Source: Clostridiales bacterium
GTDB lineage: Bacteria; Bacillota; Clostridia; Saccharofermentanales; Saccharofermentanaceae
NCBI GenBank assembly: GCA_017480325.1
Contig: JAFVAY010000002.1
Span: 1-64,000, forward strand
DNA length: 64,000 bases
Direction of reading: 5' to 3'
Position numbers and translations under genes: made by a program. The notes below the pieces were generated by a model. The model worked only from the letters and a program-made list of their open reading frames with translations. It was not told the DNA's origin and searched no databases. The number at the start of each line of letters is the position of its first letter. Position 1 is the stretch's first letter. This document shows, in pieces, positions 43,234 through 51,245 of this stretch.

Positions 43234-43277
43234 AAAAAATCGCCGGCGCAGGCCTTCACAGACGTTTACGAAGGCCT
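43234..43277 (-). terminator. Probable terminator of the metzincin gene
   Basis: On the minus strand AGGCCTTC (43277-43270) pairs with GAAGGCCT (43257-43250), overlapping the stop codon. A self-complementary CGCCGGCG and then six T residues (43239-43234) follow. Confidence 0.5.
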
Positions 43278-43897
43278 TTGATATATCTTTTGGCAGAGAA
43301 TTTAATGGGGAAGTACTGCATTCTTCCGGTCTCCTGAGCCCGCCTCACCATAAGGGCTTCTTCTGGGCTTACTCGCCGGTTACGGTTCATCATGTAGTCT
43401 TCTGTCCCCGGAGCCTCATAGTAAAACCTGTAGTGCGCGGCATAGGCGTCCCCGAGCCCGAGGATATGGCCGAACTCGTGGGCACTTACTCTCATGAACC
43501 AGGAGGTGCTGTGCCATGAACGAATATTAAGGTGGATATTACCGGGATTTCTTCTGGACCAGTTGATCATGAAGGATTCGGGGTGGAAGGAGGAGCGGAA
43601 TAAGCCCCAGCCCCAGCGCCACCAACGGCTCATCACATACGAGGTGCCGGTAAGCTTGGCCGGAAGAACGTTAATATGAGGACGCCTATCACCCTTTTTC
43701 ACGCGTATTATCCTGACCTCGAAGCCTGCGTCTCCCCAGTACTTCTCGATCCCCCGGCAGCACAGATCGGCATAGGTCTTGTCCTCGTCCGGAGACTTCT
43801 TAAGAAGGGCCTCGTCGAAAAGCGCATAACAGGTGATGGTGTCACCTTCAAGTGTCACGGGATATTTGTTAAGTGTGTCCTTGAGCTTGTCTTCCAT
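43256..43897 (-). CDS. Metzincin-type zinc metalloprotease
   Basis: A 213-aa protein from the ATG at 43897. The zinc site is HEFGHILGLGDAY, the HExxHxxGxxD pattern of metzincins with Asp as third ligand, followed by a Met-turn-like YMMNRNR. A Trp/Arg-rich stretch (SRWWRWGWGLF) lies before it. No signal peptide or membrane segment is present, so it may act inside the cell or be exported another way. A GTG six codons upstream also lacks a ribosome-binding site; TACAAT ends 8 nt before the ATG. It is divergent from the DivIC-like gene. Confidence 0.8.
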   Translation of the reverse strand: MEDKLKDTLNKYPVTLEGDTITCYALFDEALLKKSPDEDKTYADLCCRGIEKYWGDAGFEVRIIRVKKGDRRPHINVLPAKLTGTSYVMSRWWRWGWGLFRSSFHPESFMINWSRRNPGNIHLNIRSWHSTSWFMRVSAHEFGHILGLGDAYAAHYRFYYEAPGTEDYMMNRNRRVSPEEALMVRRAQETGRMQYFPIKFSAKRYIKGLRKRL

Positions 43898-43991
43898 ATA
43901 AAAGGATTGTAGCACACGGGCAATATTACAGTATGGTTAAATCATCACCGCGGGACTTCAGACAGGCTTCCAATTCAATTAAAATATTCTC

Positions 43992-44315
43992 ATGAGCGGT
44001 TCTGTTAAGAAAAAGCTTAAGATCAAGCGTAAATCCGGCGGCTTCTCGTTGCCGATGACGTTGATATGCATAGCGTTCGTAGTTGTTGTGGTGCTTTGTG
44101 CCACCAAGTATTACGATGTTCGCATGGCCAGGATCAGGCTTGAGAAGGAGAAGGCCGCTCTCGAGGCTCAGAAGGCTGCCCTGGAGGATCGTAACAATAA
44201 TATCCTCGCCAGAGGTGTGGCGGGTCGTGATGCGGATTATGTGGAGGATGTAGCCAGGTCTCAGCTTGACATGGTATATCCCGGAGAGATCATCTTCAGG
44301 ACCACCGGCAACTGA
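43992..44315 (+). CDS. DivIC/FtsL-like septum formation initiator
   Basis: A 107-aa bitopic protein: basic cytoplasmic N-terminus, one membrane segment (about 20-40), a coiled coil (about 48-72; RLEKEKAALEAQKAALEDR) and a short C-terminal domain with EDVARSQLDMVYPGEIIFR, typical of DivIC. It would act in the FtsL-DivIB-DivIC complex at the division site. No Shine-Dalgarno site is visible; TAAAAT ends 6 nt before the ATG. Confidence 0.88.
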   Translation: MSGSVKKKLKIKRKSGGFSLPMTLICIAFVVVVVLCATKYYDVRMARIRLEKEKAALEAQKAALEDRNNNILARGVAGRDADYVEDVARSQLDMVYPGEIIFRTTGN

Positions 44316-44576
44316 TCAGCGAGTCATCTTTATCTGGAATTTCTCGAATTTGACCTTCTCGGGGTATTGCTCGTCGAAGAATATAGTCTGATGGAACGCC
44401 GCGAATTCGTGAGTGTTCTTCTTCATCCACATGGGAACGGGAATATCCATCTCGCGGCACAGGATTATCAGAGCCTCCTCCAACTCCTTGGAGAAGCTTA
44501 CCTTGGGGTTCTCGTACTTTACCTCGTGTATATGGAGAAGCCTGTTGCCCTTGAATATGCGACCTTCCAGGATCAT
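44316..44576 (-). CDS. Small conserved hypothetical protein
   Basis: An 86-aa protein without a recognised domain. It starts MILEGRIFKGNRLLHIHEV and has MDIPVPMWMKKNTHEFAAF, a pattern I associate with small hypothetical proteins of clostridia. It is convergent with the DivIC-like gene, with abutting ends. AAAGGG lies about 8 nt before the ATG. No function can be proposed. Confidence 0.7.
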   Translation of the reverse strand: MILEGRIFKGNRLLHIHEVKYENPKVSFSKELEEALIILCREMDIPVPMWMKKNTHEFAAFHQTIFFDEQYPEKVKFEKFQIKMTR

Positions 44577-44639
44577 TGTCCGGACCCTTTCCTTCAGATT
44601 GCCTATATTTTGCCTTTTTTATCCCTGAAAGTAAACCGT

Positions 44640-44694
44640 GAGGGTGTTAAGATGTAGTTGTTATCAATAATGTTCCTTACTTCATAACACCCTC
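44640..44694. repeat. 10-bp inverted repeat with a 35-nt loop
   Basis: GAGGGTGTTA (44640-44649) is matched by TAACACCCTC (44685-44694). No T-run follows on either strand. It lies in the 44577-44749 gap between two minus-strand units, where no gene was found. Confidence 0.5.
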
Positions 44695-44701
44695 CTTTCA
44701 A

Positions 44702-44726
44702 GGCACGAACACCCCTCGTTCGTGCC
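44702..44726 (+). terminator. Hairpin at the end of the ilvB-ilvA-ridA region
   Basis: GGCACGAAC (44702-44710) pairs perfectly with GTTCGTGCC (44718-44726). The T-rich tail TCTTGTTT is on the plus strand; on the minus strand, downstream of ridA, only TTGAAAGG follows. Direction is therefore uncertain. Confidence 0.55.
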
Positions 44727-44749
44727 TCTTGTTTGTATGACAGGGAGGA

Positions 44750-45121
44750 TCAGACTTCTGCTATGACTTCTACTTCGACCAGTGCGTTTTTGGGCAGGGT
44801 CTTTACCGCTACACAGCTTCTTGCCGGAAGTGATTTAAAGAACCGTCCATAGATCTCGTTAAATGCCGCAAAGTCATTCATATCCGCCAGAAAACAGGAT
44901 GTTTTGACGGCCTTGTCGAATGATGAGCCCGATGCAGTCAGTACAGCATCAAGATTTTTCATAACCTGCTCAGTCTGACCCGCGATGTCGGTAGCTTCAA
45001 TCGTATTCGTTTCCGGATTGATGGCGATCTGCCCCGATGTAAACACAAAACCGTTGCTTACGATTGCCTGTGAGTAGGGTCCGACTGCCTTCGGTGCGTT
45101 ATCAGTGTGGATCTTCTGCAT
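44750..45121 (-). CDS. ridA: RidA family 2-iminobutanoate/2-iminopropanoate deaminase
   Basis: A 123-aa YjgF/YER057c protein that hydrolyses reactive enamine/imine products released by threonine dehydratase. Signatures: AVGPYSQAIVSNGFVFTSGQ, a substrate-binding Arg in LPARSCVAVKTLPK, and C-terminal ALVEVEVIAEV. Location directly after ilvA fits the chemistry. AAGGAGG precedes the ATG. Codon use is GAA-rich (5 GAA, 2 GAG) unlike, for example, YbaB in this window (1 GAA, 10 GAG). Confidence 0.96.
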   Translation of the reverse strand: MQKIHTDNAPKAVGPYSQAIVSNGFVFTSGQIAINPETNTIEATDIAGQTEQVMKNLDAVLTASGSSFDKAVKTSCFLADMNDFAAFNEIYGRFFKSLPARSCVAVKTLPKNALVEVEVIAEV

Positions 45122-45134
45122 GTTTTTGTCCTCC

Positions 45135-46328
45135 TTAAACTGTTTTGAAGCCTCTTTCTTTAAGGGCTTTTTTTATCTGATCGATGTGTTCATAGTTGCG
45201 CGTCTCGAGTGTGATCCTTAAATAGCAGCCGTTGACATCGCTTCCTTCGTTGGCACGTTCGTGGTGGATCGAGATAACATTTGCCCCGAGCTGTGCGAAG
45301 ATACGCGCAACATCCATCAGCTGGCCGGGCTTGTCGATGAGCTCAATGTTCATGGAATAAGTTCTTCCCGTCATGAGAAGTCCCCGACTGATGACACGCG
45401 AGAGTATCGTCACGTCAATGTTACCACCTGAAAGCAGGCACACGGTATTTTTATTTTTTATAGGTACCTTATTAAACATTGCCGCCGCGACCGAGGCTGC
45501 TCCCGCGCCTTCCGTTACCAGTTTGTGCTGTTCCATAAGTGCGAGTATGGCTGCGGAGATCTCATCGTCTGTTACCGTAACGACTTCATCCACATATTCT
45601 GATACATATTTAAATGTATTGTCTCCGGGTTCTTTGACGGCGATTCCGTCAGCGATCGTTGAGACGGATTCGAGACGCTCTTTCTTCATGTCATGAACTG
45701 AATTGAACATGCTTGGGGCACCGGCAGCCTGCACGCCGTATACTTTTATGTCCGGGTTAAGCGATTTCAGCGTGAATGCCACTCCGGAGATCAGTCCGCC
45801 TCCGCCTATCGGCACAATTACAGCTTCGAGTTCAGGGAGCTGATCGAGCAGTTCGAGTCCGATCGTGCCCTGGCCTGTTATTACCAGTTCATCATCGAAT
45901 GGGTGGATGAAGGTATAACCTTTTTCTTCCTTCTGCCGGAGCGCTTCGGCATAAGCATCGTCATAGACTCCTTTCACGAGGCATATCTCGGCTCCGTAGC
46001 TTCTTGTCGCTTCTACCTTGGAGATTGGAGCTCCGTCGGGAAGACAGATGACGGATCTGATACCGCTCCTGGCTGCAGCGAGCGCGACTCCCTGCGCGTG
46101 ATTACCGGCCGAACAGGCTATGACGCCCCTGGATCTTTCCTCGTCGCTTAACTGACTTATCTTGTAATAGGCGCCCCTGACTTTGAAGGATCCTGTTATT
46201 TGAAGGTTCTCGGTCTTAAGGAAGATATTTGATTCGGGGTTGATCTTTGGGGCTGATATTATGTCAGTCTGTCTTATTACCTTATCGAGTACGTATTTTG
46301 CGTGATAGACTTTGTCAAGTGTAAGCAT
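45135..46328 (-). CDS. ilvA: Threonine dehydratase with C-terminal ACT-like domain
   Basis: A 397-aa PLP enzyme deaminating threonine to 2-oxobutanoate, the first step to isoleucine. The PLP lysine is in ITGSFKVRGAYYKI, the Gly-rich loop in IGGGGLISGVAF. The C-terminal ACT-like part (about 325-397; MNIELIDKPGQLMDVARI) may respond to an amino acid. The ATG at 46355 overlaps the ilvB stop, but the ATG at 46328 has AAAGGAA seven nt upstream and is preferred. Confidence 0.93.
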   Translation of the reverse strand: MLTLDKVYHAKYVLDKVIRQTDIISAPKINPESNIFLKTENLQITGSFKVRGAYYKISQLSDEERSRGVIACSAGNHAQGVALAAARSGIRSVICLPDGAPISKVEATRSYGAEICLVKGVYDDAYAEALRQKEEKGYTFIHPFDDELVITGQGTIGLELLDQLPELEAVIVPIGGGGLISGVAFTLKSLNPDIKVYGVQAAGAPSMFNSVHDMKKERLESVSTIADGIAVKEPGDNTFKYVSEYVDEVVTVTDDEISAAILALMEQHKLVTEGAGAASVAAAMFNKVPIKNKNTVCLLSGGNIDVTILSRVISRGLLMTGRTYSMNIELIDKPGQLMDVARIFAQLGANVISIHHERANEGSDVNGCYLRITLETRNYEHIDQIKKALKERGFKTV

Positions 46329-46351
46329 GTTGTATTCCTTTCTTTTTGTGA

Positions 46352-48028
46352 TCATATTCCTGTTATTATGTCGTCTATCGATCCTCCCGGAGGCAGCATG
46401 GGAAGTACGAATTCATCCTCGAAGACAGCGCAGTCGATTACGTATGTGCCGTCGGCCGAGAACGCCTCTTCACAGGCTTCTGTCAGCTGTTCTTCCGTGA
46501 TGACCCTGCGTCCTTTTGCACCGAAGCCTTCAGCGATCTTTACAAAGTCGGTTCCTCGTTCAAGAGTCGTCTCCGAATAGTGTTCGTTGAAGAATAGCGT
46601 CTGCCACTGCCTTACCATCCCGAGCACGCCGTTATTCATTATCACGACAACGACAGGCGCGTTTTTTGTTACTGCCGTCGTCAGCTCATTAAGATTCATG
46701 CCGAAGCTTCCGTCTCCGGTAAAGAGAACGCTCTTTTTGCCGGTTGCCTTGCAAGCTCCGATCGCGGCTCCCATTCCGTATCCCATGGTCCCGAGGCCGC
46801 CGCTGGTCAGGAAGGAGCGTGCTTCTCGAAAAGGGTAGCGCTGTGCCGTCCGCATCTGGTGCTGACCGACATCCGTTGCTACGGTGAGTCCTTCCGAGAA
46901 TGAAGCTACCGTATCTATGATCCTGTAAGGATTGAGAAATCCTTCGGGGGTCTTATCCATCAGTGCCTTTATGTACCCGGCTTCTTCGTTTCTGAGCTCC
47001 TCTATCCTCGCGTTCCAAGCCGGAAGGATCTTCCTGTTTACTTTTGAGGTGATGCGTGAGAGGGCATTTTTAAGATCTCCATTCATTCCAATGTCGGCCG
47101 GGATGTTCTTGTTCAGTTCCTTGTCATCGACATCTATATGTATGATCCTGAAGTTTCTGGCAAACCTGTTGATGTTGCCTGTCGCGCGGTCGCTGAACCT
47201 TACTCCGACCGCTATGACAAGATCGGCTTCATCTTCCGCTTTGGATGATGCGTAGTGTCCGTGCATTCCCTGCATACCCAGGTACCCGGGATGATCTGCG
47301 GGAACAGCGGACAGCCCCATGAGTGAACTTCCAAGCGGTGCATCAAGCTTCTTGGCAAGGTCGGTAAGCTCTTCACCGGCTCCGGCAGTGATCACTCCTC
47401 CGCCGAAATAGATGTACGGACGGCTTGATTTGTTTATCATAAGCGCTGCCGCATCGATATACGCTTCGCTCACCTTCGGAAGAGGAAGCGCCTTGACAGG
47501 GCCCCCGGGGACATATTCGCAGCAGGCGGTCTGAACATCCTTCGGAACATCGATCAGTACCGGCCCGGGTCTTCCCGATATGGCGGTTTCAAAAGCCTCT
47601 CTGAGAGTTTGTGACAGCTTGCGGACATCTTTAACTATCCAGTTCTTTTTGGTTACTGTTCCGGTGATATCAACGATGCTGACTTCCTGGAAGCTGTCTT
47701 TCCCGAGAAGTGATGTAGGTACATTGCCGGTGATCGCGATAACGGGAACTGAATCAAGATAAGCGGTCGCAAGACCGGTAACGATATTTGTTGACCCCGG
47801 ACCGGATGTAGCGATCACGATTCCGGGCCTTCCGGTGGATCTTGCATATCCGTCGGCCGCGTGGGAAGCGCCCTCTTCATGCGCCGTGATGACGTGAGTT
47901 ATTTGGTCTTTCCTGTTATAAAGCTCGTCAAAGATATTGAGCACCTGACCTCCCGGATAACCGAAGACGGTATCACATCCCTGTTCAATCAGGGTCTGGA
48001 CAATAATCTGTGCGCCGTTAAGTCTCAT
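46352..48028 (-). CDS. ilvB: Acetolactate synthase large (catalytic) subunit
   Basis: A 558-aa ThDP/FAD enzyme making acetolactate and acetohydroxybutyrate for branched-chain amino acids. N-terminal VFGYPGGQVLNIFDELY, catalytic Glu in ITAHEEGASHAADGYAR, ThDP motif GDGSFGMNLNELTTA with NNGVLGMVRQWQ. CACGGAGG precedes the ATG. No regulatory subunit gene (ilvN/ilvH) lies in the unit. An attenuator sits directly upstream. Confidence 0.96.
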   Translation of the reverse strand: MRLNGAQIIVQTLIEQGCDTVFGYPGGQVLNIFDELYNRKDQITHVITAHEEGASHAADGYARSTGRPGIVIATSGPGSTNIVTGLATAYLDSVPVIAITGNVPTSLLGKDSFQEVSIVDITGTVTKKNWIVKDVRKLSQTLREAFETAISGRPGPVLIDVPKDVQTACCEYVPGGPVKALPLPKVSEAYIDAAALMINKSSRPYIYFGGGVITAGAGEELTDLAKKLDAPLGSSLMGLSAVPADHPGYLGMQGMHGHYASSKAEDEADLVIAVGVRFSDRATGNINRFARNFRIIHIDVDDKELNKNIPADIGMNGDLKNALSRITSKVNRKILPAWNARIEELRNEEAGYIKALMDKTPEGFLNPYRIIDTVASFSEGLTVATDVGQHQMRTAQRYPFREARSFLTSGGLGTMGYGMGAAIGACKATGKKSVLFTGDGSFGMNLNELTTAVTKNAPVVVVIMNNGVLGMVRQWQTLFFNEHYSETTLERGTDFVKIAEGFGAKGRRVITEEQLTEACEEAFSADGTYVIDCAVFEDEFVLPMLPPGGSIDDIITGI

Positions 48029-48048
48029 AAATACCTCCGTGAAATTTA

Positions 48049-48077
48049 AAGCCCCGGCAGATGTTCTGCCGGGGCTT
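48049..48077 (-). promoter_or_regulatory. ilv attenuator: terminator with alternative antiterminator
   Basis: On the minus strand AAGCCCCGGCAG (48077-48066) pairs perfectly with CTGCCGGGGCTT (48060-48049), followed by TTTAAATTT. The 5' arm region GGCAGAACA (48070-48062) can instead pair all 9 bases with TGTTCTGCC (48133-48125) inside the leader ORF. That alternative breaks the terminator when a ribosome stalls on the Ile codons, giving read-through into ilvBA-ridA. Confidence 0.85.
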
Positions 48078-48101
48078 CGTTTACCATTACTGTGTTATCT
48101 T

Positions 48102-48206
48102 TCAGATACTGTCGGAAATCGGCGGGCAGAACAACAAAAAGCGGCGGTCAATAATGATCGCGCTCATAATAATGCTGATAATAATGGCGAATGCCGAATA
48201 GATCAT
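48102..48206 (-). CDS. ilv leader peptide, isoleucine-rich
   Basis: A 34-aa ORF starting MIYSAFAIIISIIMSAIIID: eleven Ile in all, including III at 8-10 and again at 17-19, two Leu and no Val. AAAGGG lies upstream of the ATG. It ends with TGA 24 nt before the terminator stem. The design matches ribosome-mediated attenuation of ilv operons: stalling at the second III run would leave the TGTTCTGCC segment free. The peptide itself probably has no other role. Confidence 0.88.
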   Translation of the reverse strand: MIYSAFAIIISIIMSAIIIDRRFLLFCPPISDSI

Positions 48207-48236
48207 CAGGTCATGCCCTTTCTGCTAGTTTGAGGA

Positions 48237-48265
48237 ATTGTAACCTATATTTATGATCCGTACAA
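48237..48265 (-). promoter_or_regulatory. Promoter of the ilvBA-ridA operon
   Basis: On the minus strand: TTGTAC (48265-48260), a 17-nt spacer, TACAAT (48242-48237). It is placed 31 nt before the leader peptide start and is divergent from the SRP RNA gene. Confidence 0.65.
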
Positions 48266-48344
48266 TGCAAAATGAACCCAAAAATGTATTGTTTTCGAAT
48301 CGGATATCTCTGTGAGCTGTTTTATTTGTGTTATACTATAGGGC

Positions 48345-48495
48345 AGTTCGCACTATGTGAGCTGTGGCCGGGTCGGGTCTCGTGCAATTCGATCCCGTGA
48401 ACCCTGTCAGGTCCGGAAGGAAGCAGCAGTAAGCGGTCTTTCGTTTGTGCCGCGAGGGTGCCTGCCCGGCTGCAGTTCAGATAGTACGAGCTTTT
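48345..48495 (+). ncRNA. ffs: Signal recognition particle RNA (small bacterial type)
   Basis: Contains the universal domain IV core GTCAGGTCCGGAAGGAAGCA and CAGTAAGC (about 48407-48434). The stem GCCGGGTCGGG...CCTGCCCGGC closes the core (48366-48470), and an outer helix (ACTATGTGAGCTG, 48352-48364, with CAGTTCAGATAGT, 48473-48485) extends it with one mismatch. TATACT (48332-48337) is the -10, and CTTTTTG after 48490 ends it. Ends are approximate. Position just before dnaX is usual in Clostridia. Confidence 0.93.
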
Positions 48496-48514
48496 TGATT
48501 TACGGGAGATAGAC

Positions 48515-50833
48515 ATGGAATATCAAGCTCTTTACAGACAGTTCAGACCGAATAACTTCGATGAGATAGTGGAGCAGAAGGCCGCTGTAGCGACTCTTCG
48601 TAAGACGGTACTGACGGGGAAGATCGGACACGCTTACCTTTTCTGCGGCCAAAGAGGAACGGGCAAGACCTCCATAGCCCGAGTCTTCTCCAGGGCGATC
48701 AACTGTGAGCACCCGGTGAACGGGAATCCCTGTAACGAGTGTTCCATCTGTAAGGGGATCCTTGACGGGTCTCTTATGGATGTCATAGAGATAGATGCCG
48801 CCTCCAACAGAAGTATAGACAATATAAGAAGCATCTGCGAGGAGGTAAGCTACGCTCCCTCCAGAGCCAAGTATAAGGTTTATATTATTGACGAGGTCCA
48901 CATGATAACCACGGAGGCCTTTAACGCCCTCCTTAAGACCTTGGAGGAGCCGCCGGCACATGCGGTTTTCCTGTTCGCGACTACGGAGCCTCATGCGATA
49001 CCGGCTACTATACTGTCCAGATGTCAGAGATTTGATTTCAGAAGGATCTCCACCGGGGCCATAAGAAGCAGACTGCGCTATATCTGCGATAAGGAGAGCA
49101 TCAAGGCCTCGGATGATGCCATCGAGCTTATTGCTTCTATGAGTGATGGCGCCATGAGAGATGCCATCTCCTATCTTGATCAGGCCGCTGCAATGGCTTC
49201 CGGTGAGCTCATCACTCCCGAATCCATCGAAGAGATGACCGGTACGGTCAATATCGAATTCATAGCCGACTTCGCACAGATACTTATCGAGGGAAGCTTC
49301 GACAAGCTTCCTCAGAAGTGCAAGGAGCTGGCAGACAGCGGTCGTGACTTTATACAGTTCACTCTGGATCTCGCCGAATACTTCCGTAATCTTCTTGTTC
49401 TCAGGGTGGTACCGGATCCGGTCGATCTTGTCACCGCTTCCACCAAGTCTTTGAAGCGTATGTATGAGATCGCCAATCTTACCAACTCTCAGACTCTGAC
49501 GGGATTCATCGCTTCCTTCTCCAAGACCATATCCGATCTTAAGTGGTCTCCTTCGGTAAGGACCAGCTTCGAGATCGCGATGTTAAGACTTTGTGGCAGG
49601 AAGATCAGACTGGAGGAGGCTCCTCTCGTAATCCCCGACTTCGCGAAGCTTCAGGCAGAGGCTGCAAAGAGGATATCTGAGGGTACGACCTCTTCGGCAT
49701 CAACGTCATCGTCCGTTCCCATACCGAAGGCAGAGGTCAAGCCGGAACCCAAGGCAGAGGTCAAGACTGAAGTCTCATCTGTAGTTAAGGAAGAGTCCGA
49801 GACAGAAGCTAAGTCCGAAGCAAAGACTGAGGCTAAGACTGAAGCGCCACAGGAGGAACGTAAAGAAGAGAAGTCGGCCTTCGACGGCTTCAAGGCAAGA
49901 CTTGAGGCCCTGGAGGCTCTGAAGAATAAGGATAAGATCATAACGGGTAAGACTTCCGAGCAGCAGGAGAATAAACCCGGTGAGCAGAAAGCAGAAGAGC
50001 CGAAGAAGGAGGCGCCTAAGGCCGAGGAATCCAAGGCGGCTCCGACTCTGGAGGATGAGCCGGATCCCGTGATCGAGCAGGTTCCCGCTCCGGAGGCAAT
50101 TCCGCAAGCGGCTCCTCGTGCAGAGGATGAAGAGGAGGATGAAGATGCTCCGATAGAGAATCAGATCGGATTATTCTTTGACGAGAAGGAGCAGGATGCA
50201 CCTCCTAAGCTCGGTATATTTGCGGATCTGTCGGATTCCGTTCTGGACGATATAACCATGGAGGATCTTAATTCAGAAGACAAATCCGAAAGCTATGAGG
50301 AGGAAGAAGAGGATGAGCTTCAGGCTCCCACCGGAAGGATTGGAGAGACCAGAAGGACTGCTCTGTCTGAGGCTGTGGATAAGTCTCCTATCGTAAGGTC
50401 CAAGAATCAGATCATAGAGGATGATCCCGATAAGATATGGCTGGAGATCAAGTCCCGTGCTTATGAGTCGGACAGAAACTTAGGTCAGATCCTTGACAGC
50501 TCGGTTCTTAAGTTCATCGGCGATGATGCTTATATCACCATAGGAAGTGACGATCCGGCGGATGCGAAGTTCATGTGTCAGGATCCGGGGTTCAAGCATG
50601 TATCGGCGCTTATAAAGCATAAGATACCGGGAGTAGTCCACGTATTCGCCTGCACCGGCAAGCAGTATGAGAACGCTCTTCGTAAATATGATGCACAGCA
50701 TCAGCCGGCCAAGCCTCAGCCTCAAGCTTCGTCGGTGGCTTTTGATGACGGAGAGCCTGATCCCGCGGCAGACTTTATAAGAGGACTCGGAGAGGCGGGT
50801 ATTAATACCGAGATACACTTCGGGGATGAGTGA
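48515..50833 (+). CDS. dnaX: DNA polymerase III subunits gamma/tau
   Basis: A 772-aa clamp-loader ATPase. YQALYRQFRPNNFDEIV at the N-terminus; P-loop GQRGTGKTSIARVF; zinc module CEHPVNGNPCNECSIC; Walker B VYIIDEVHMIT; SRC motif LSRCQRFDFR. After domain III (to about 375) comes a long Lys/Glu/Ala/Pro-rich linker (about 385-610) and a C-terminal tau-like domain. GGGAGATAGAC precedes the ATG. First protein gene of the dnaX-ybaB-recR unit. Confidence 0.96.
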   Translation: MEYQALYRQFRPNNFDEIVEQKAAVATLRKTVLTGKIGHAYLFCGQRGTGKTSIARVFSRAINCEHPVNGNPCNECSICKGILDGSLMDVIEIDAASNRSIDNIRSICEEVSYAPSRAKYKVYIIDEVHMITTEAFNALLKTLEEPPAHAVFLFATTEPHAIPATILSRCQRFDFRRISTGAIRSRLRYICDKESIKASDDAIELIASMSDGAMRDAISYLDQAAAMASGELITPESIEEMTGTVNIEFIADFAQILIEGSFDKLPQKCKELADSGRDFIQFTLDLAEYFRNLLVLRVVPDPVDLVTASTKSLKRMYEIANLTNSQTLTGFIASFSKTISDLKWSPSVRTSFEIAMLRLCGRKIRLEEAPLVIPDFAKLQAEAAKRISEGTTSSASTSSSVPIPKAEVKPEPKAEVKTEVSSVVKEESETEAKSEAKTEAKTEAPQEERKEEKSAFDGFKARLEALEALKNKDKIITGKTSEQQENKPGEQKAEEPKKEAPKAEESKAAPTLEDEPDPVIEQVPAPEAIPQAAPRAEDEEEDEDAPIENQIGLFFDEKEQDAPPKLGIFADLSDSVLDDITMEDLNSEDKSESYEEEEEDELQAPTGRIGETRRTALSEAVDKSPIVRSKNQIIEDDPDKIWLEIKSRAYESDRNLGQILDSSVLKFIGDDAYITIGSDDPADAKFMCQDPGFKHVSALIKHKIPGVVHVFACTGKQYENALRKYDAQHQPAKPQPQASSVAFDDGEPDPAADFIRGLGEAGINTEIHFGDE

Positions 50834-50896
50834 GCCTGCCTCGTATGGTACAATACGTTAGTTAATTAATAAGAATAAATATCGGAGGAACATAAC

Positions 50897-51244
50897 ATGG
50901 CAAAAGGATTCAAGGGTATGCCCGGCGGAATGGGCGGCATGGGAAATATGGGTAACCTTATGGCTCAGGCACAGAAGATGCAGAAGGAACTTGAGAAGGT
51001 TCAGCTGGAGATCAAGGAGCTTCGTATTTCCGGTTCCGCAGGAGGCGATAAGGTCAAGCTCGTCTTAGGCGGTGATCACAAGATATATAATCTTGAGATC
51101 GATCCCGAGGTTATCGATCCCGAGGATGCTGAGATGCTGTCTGATCTCATCACGGCCGCTTATAACCAGGCCAATGATGAGCTGGAGGCTAAGTCCGCAG
51201 AGATGATGAACAGAGTAACCGGCGGAGTTAAGATGCCCTTCTGA
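50897..51244 (+). CDS. ybaB: YbaB/EbfC nucleoid-associated protein
   Basis: A 115-aa DNA-binding protein. A Met/Gly-rich N-terminus (KGMPGGMGGMGNMGNLM) precedes the family core QAQKMQKELEKVQLEIKE and DPEVIDPEDAEMLSDLI. It binds DNA as a dimer. The ybaB-recR order with a 1-nt gap is conserved across bacteria. Confidence 0.95.
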   Translation: MAKGFKGMPGGMGGMGNMGNLMAQAQKMQKELEKVQLEIKELRISGSAGGDKVKLVLGGDHKIYNLEIDPEVIDPEDAEMLSDLITAAYNQANDELEAKSAEMMNRVTGGVKMPF

Positions 51245-51245
51245 T

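Noticed and set aside
49651..50034. Minus-strand Ser/Ala-rich frames opposite the dnaX linker
   Set aside because: They are compositional shadows of the Lys/Glu/Ala-rich DnaX linker.
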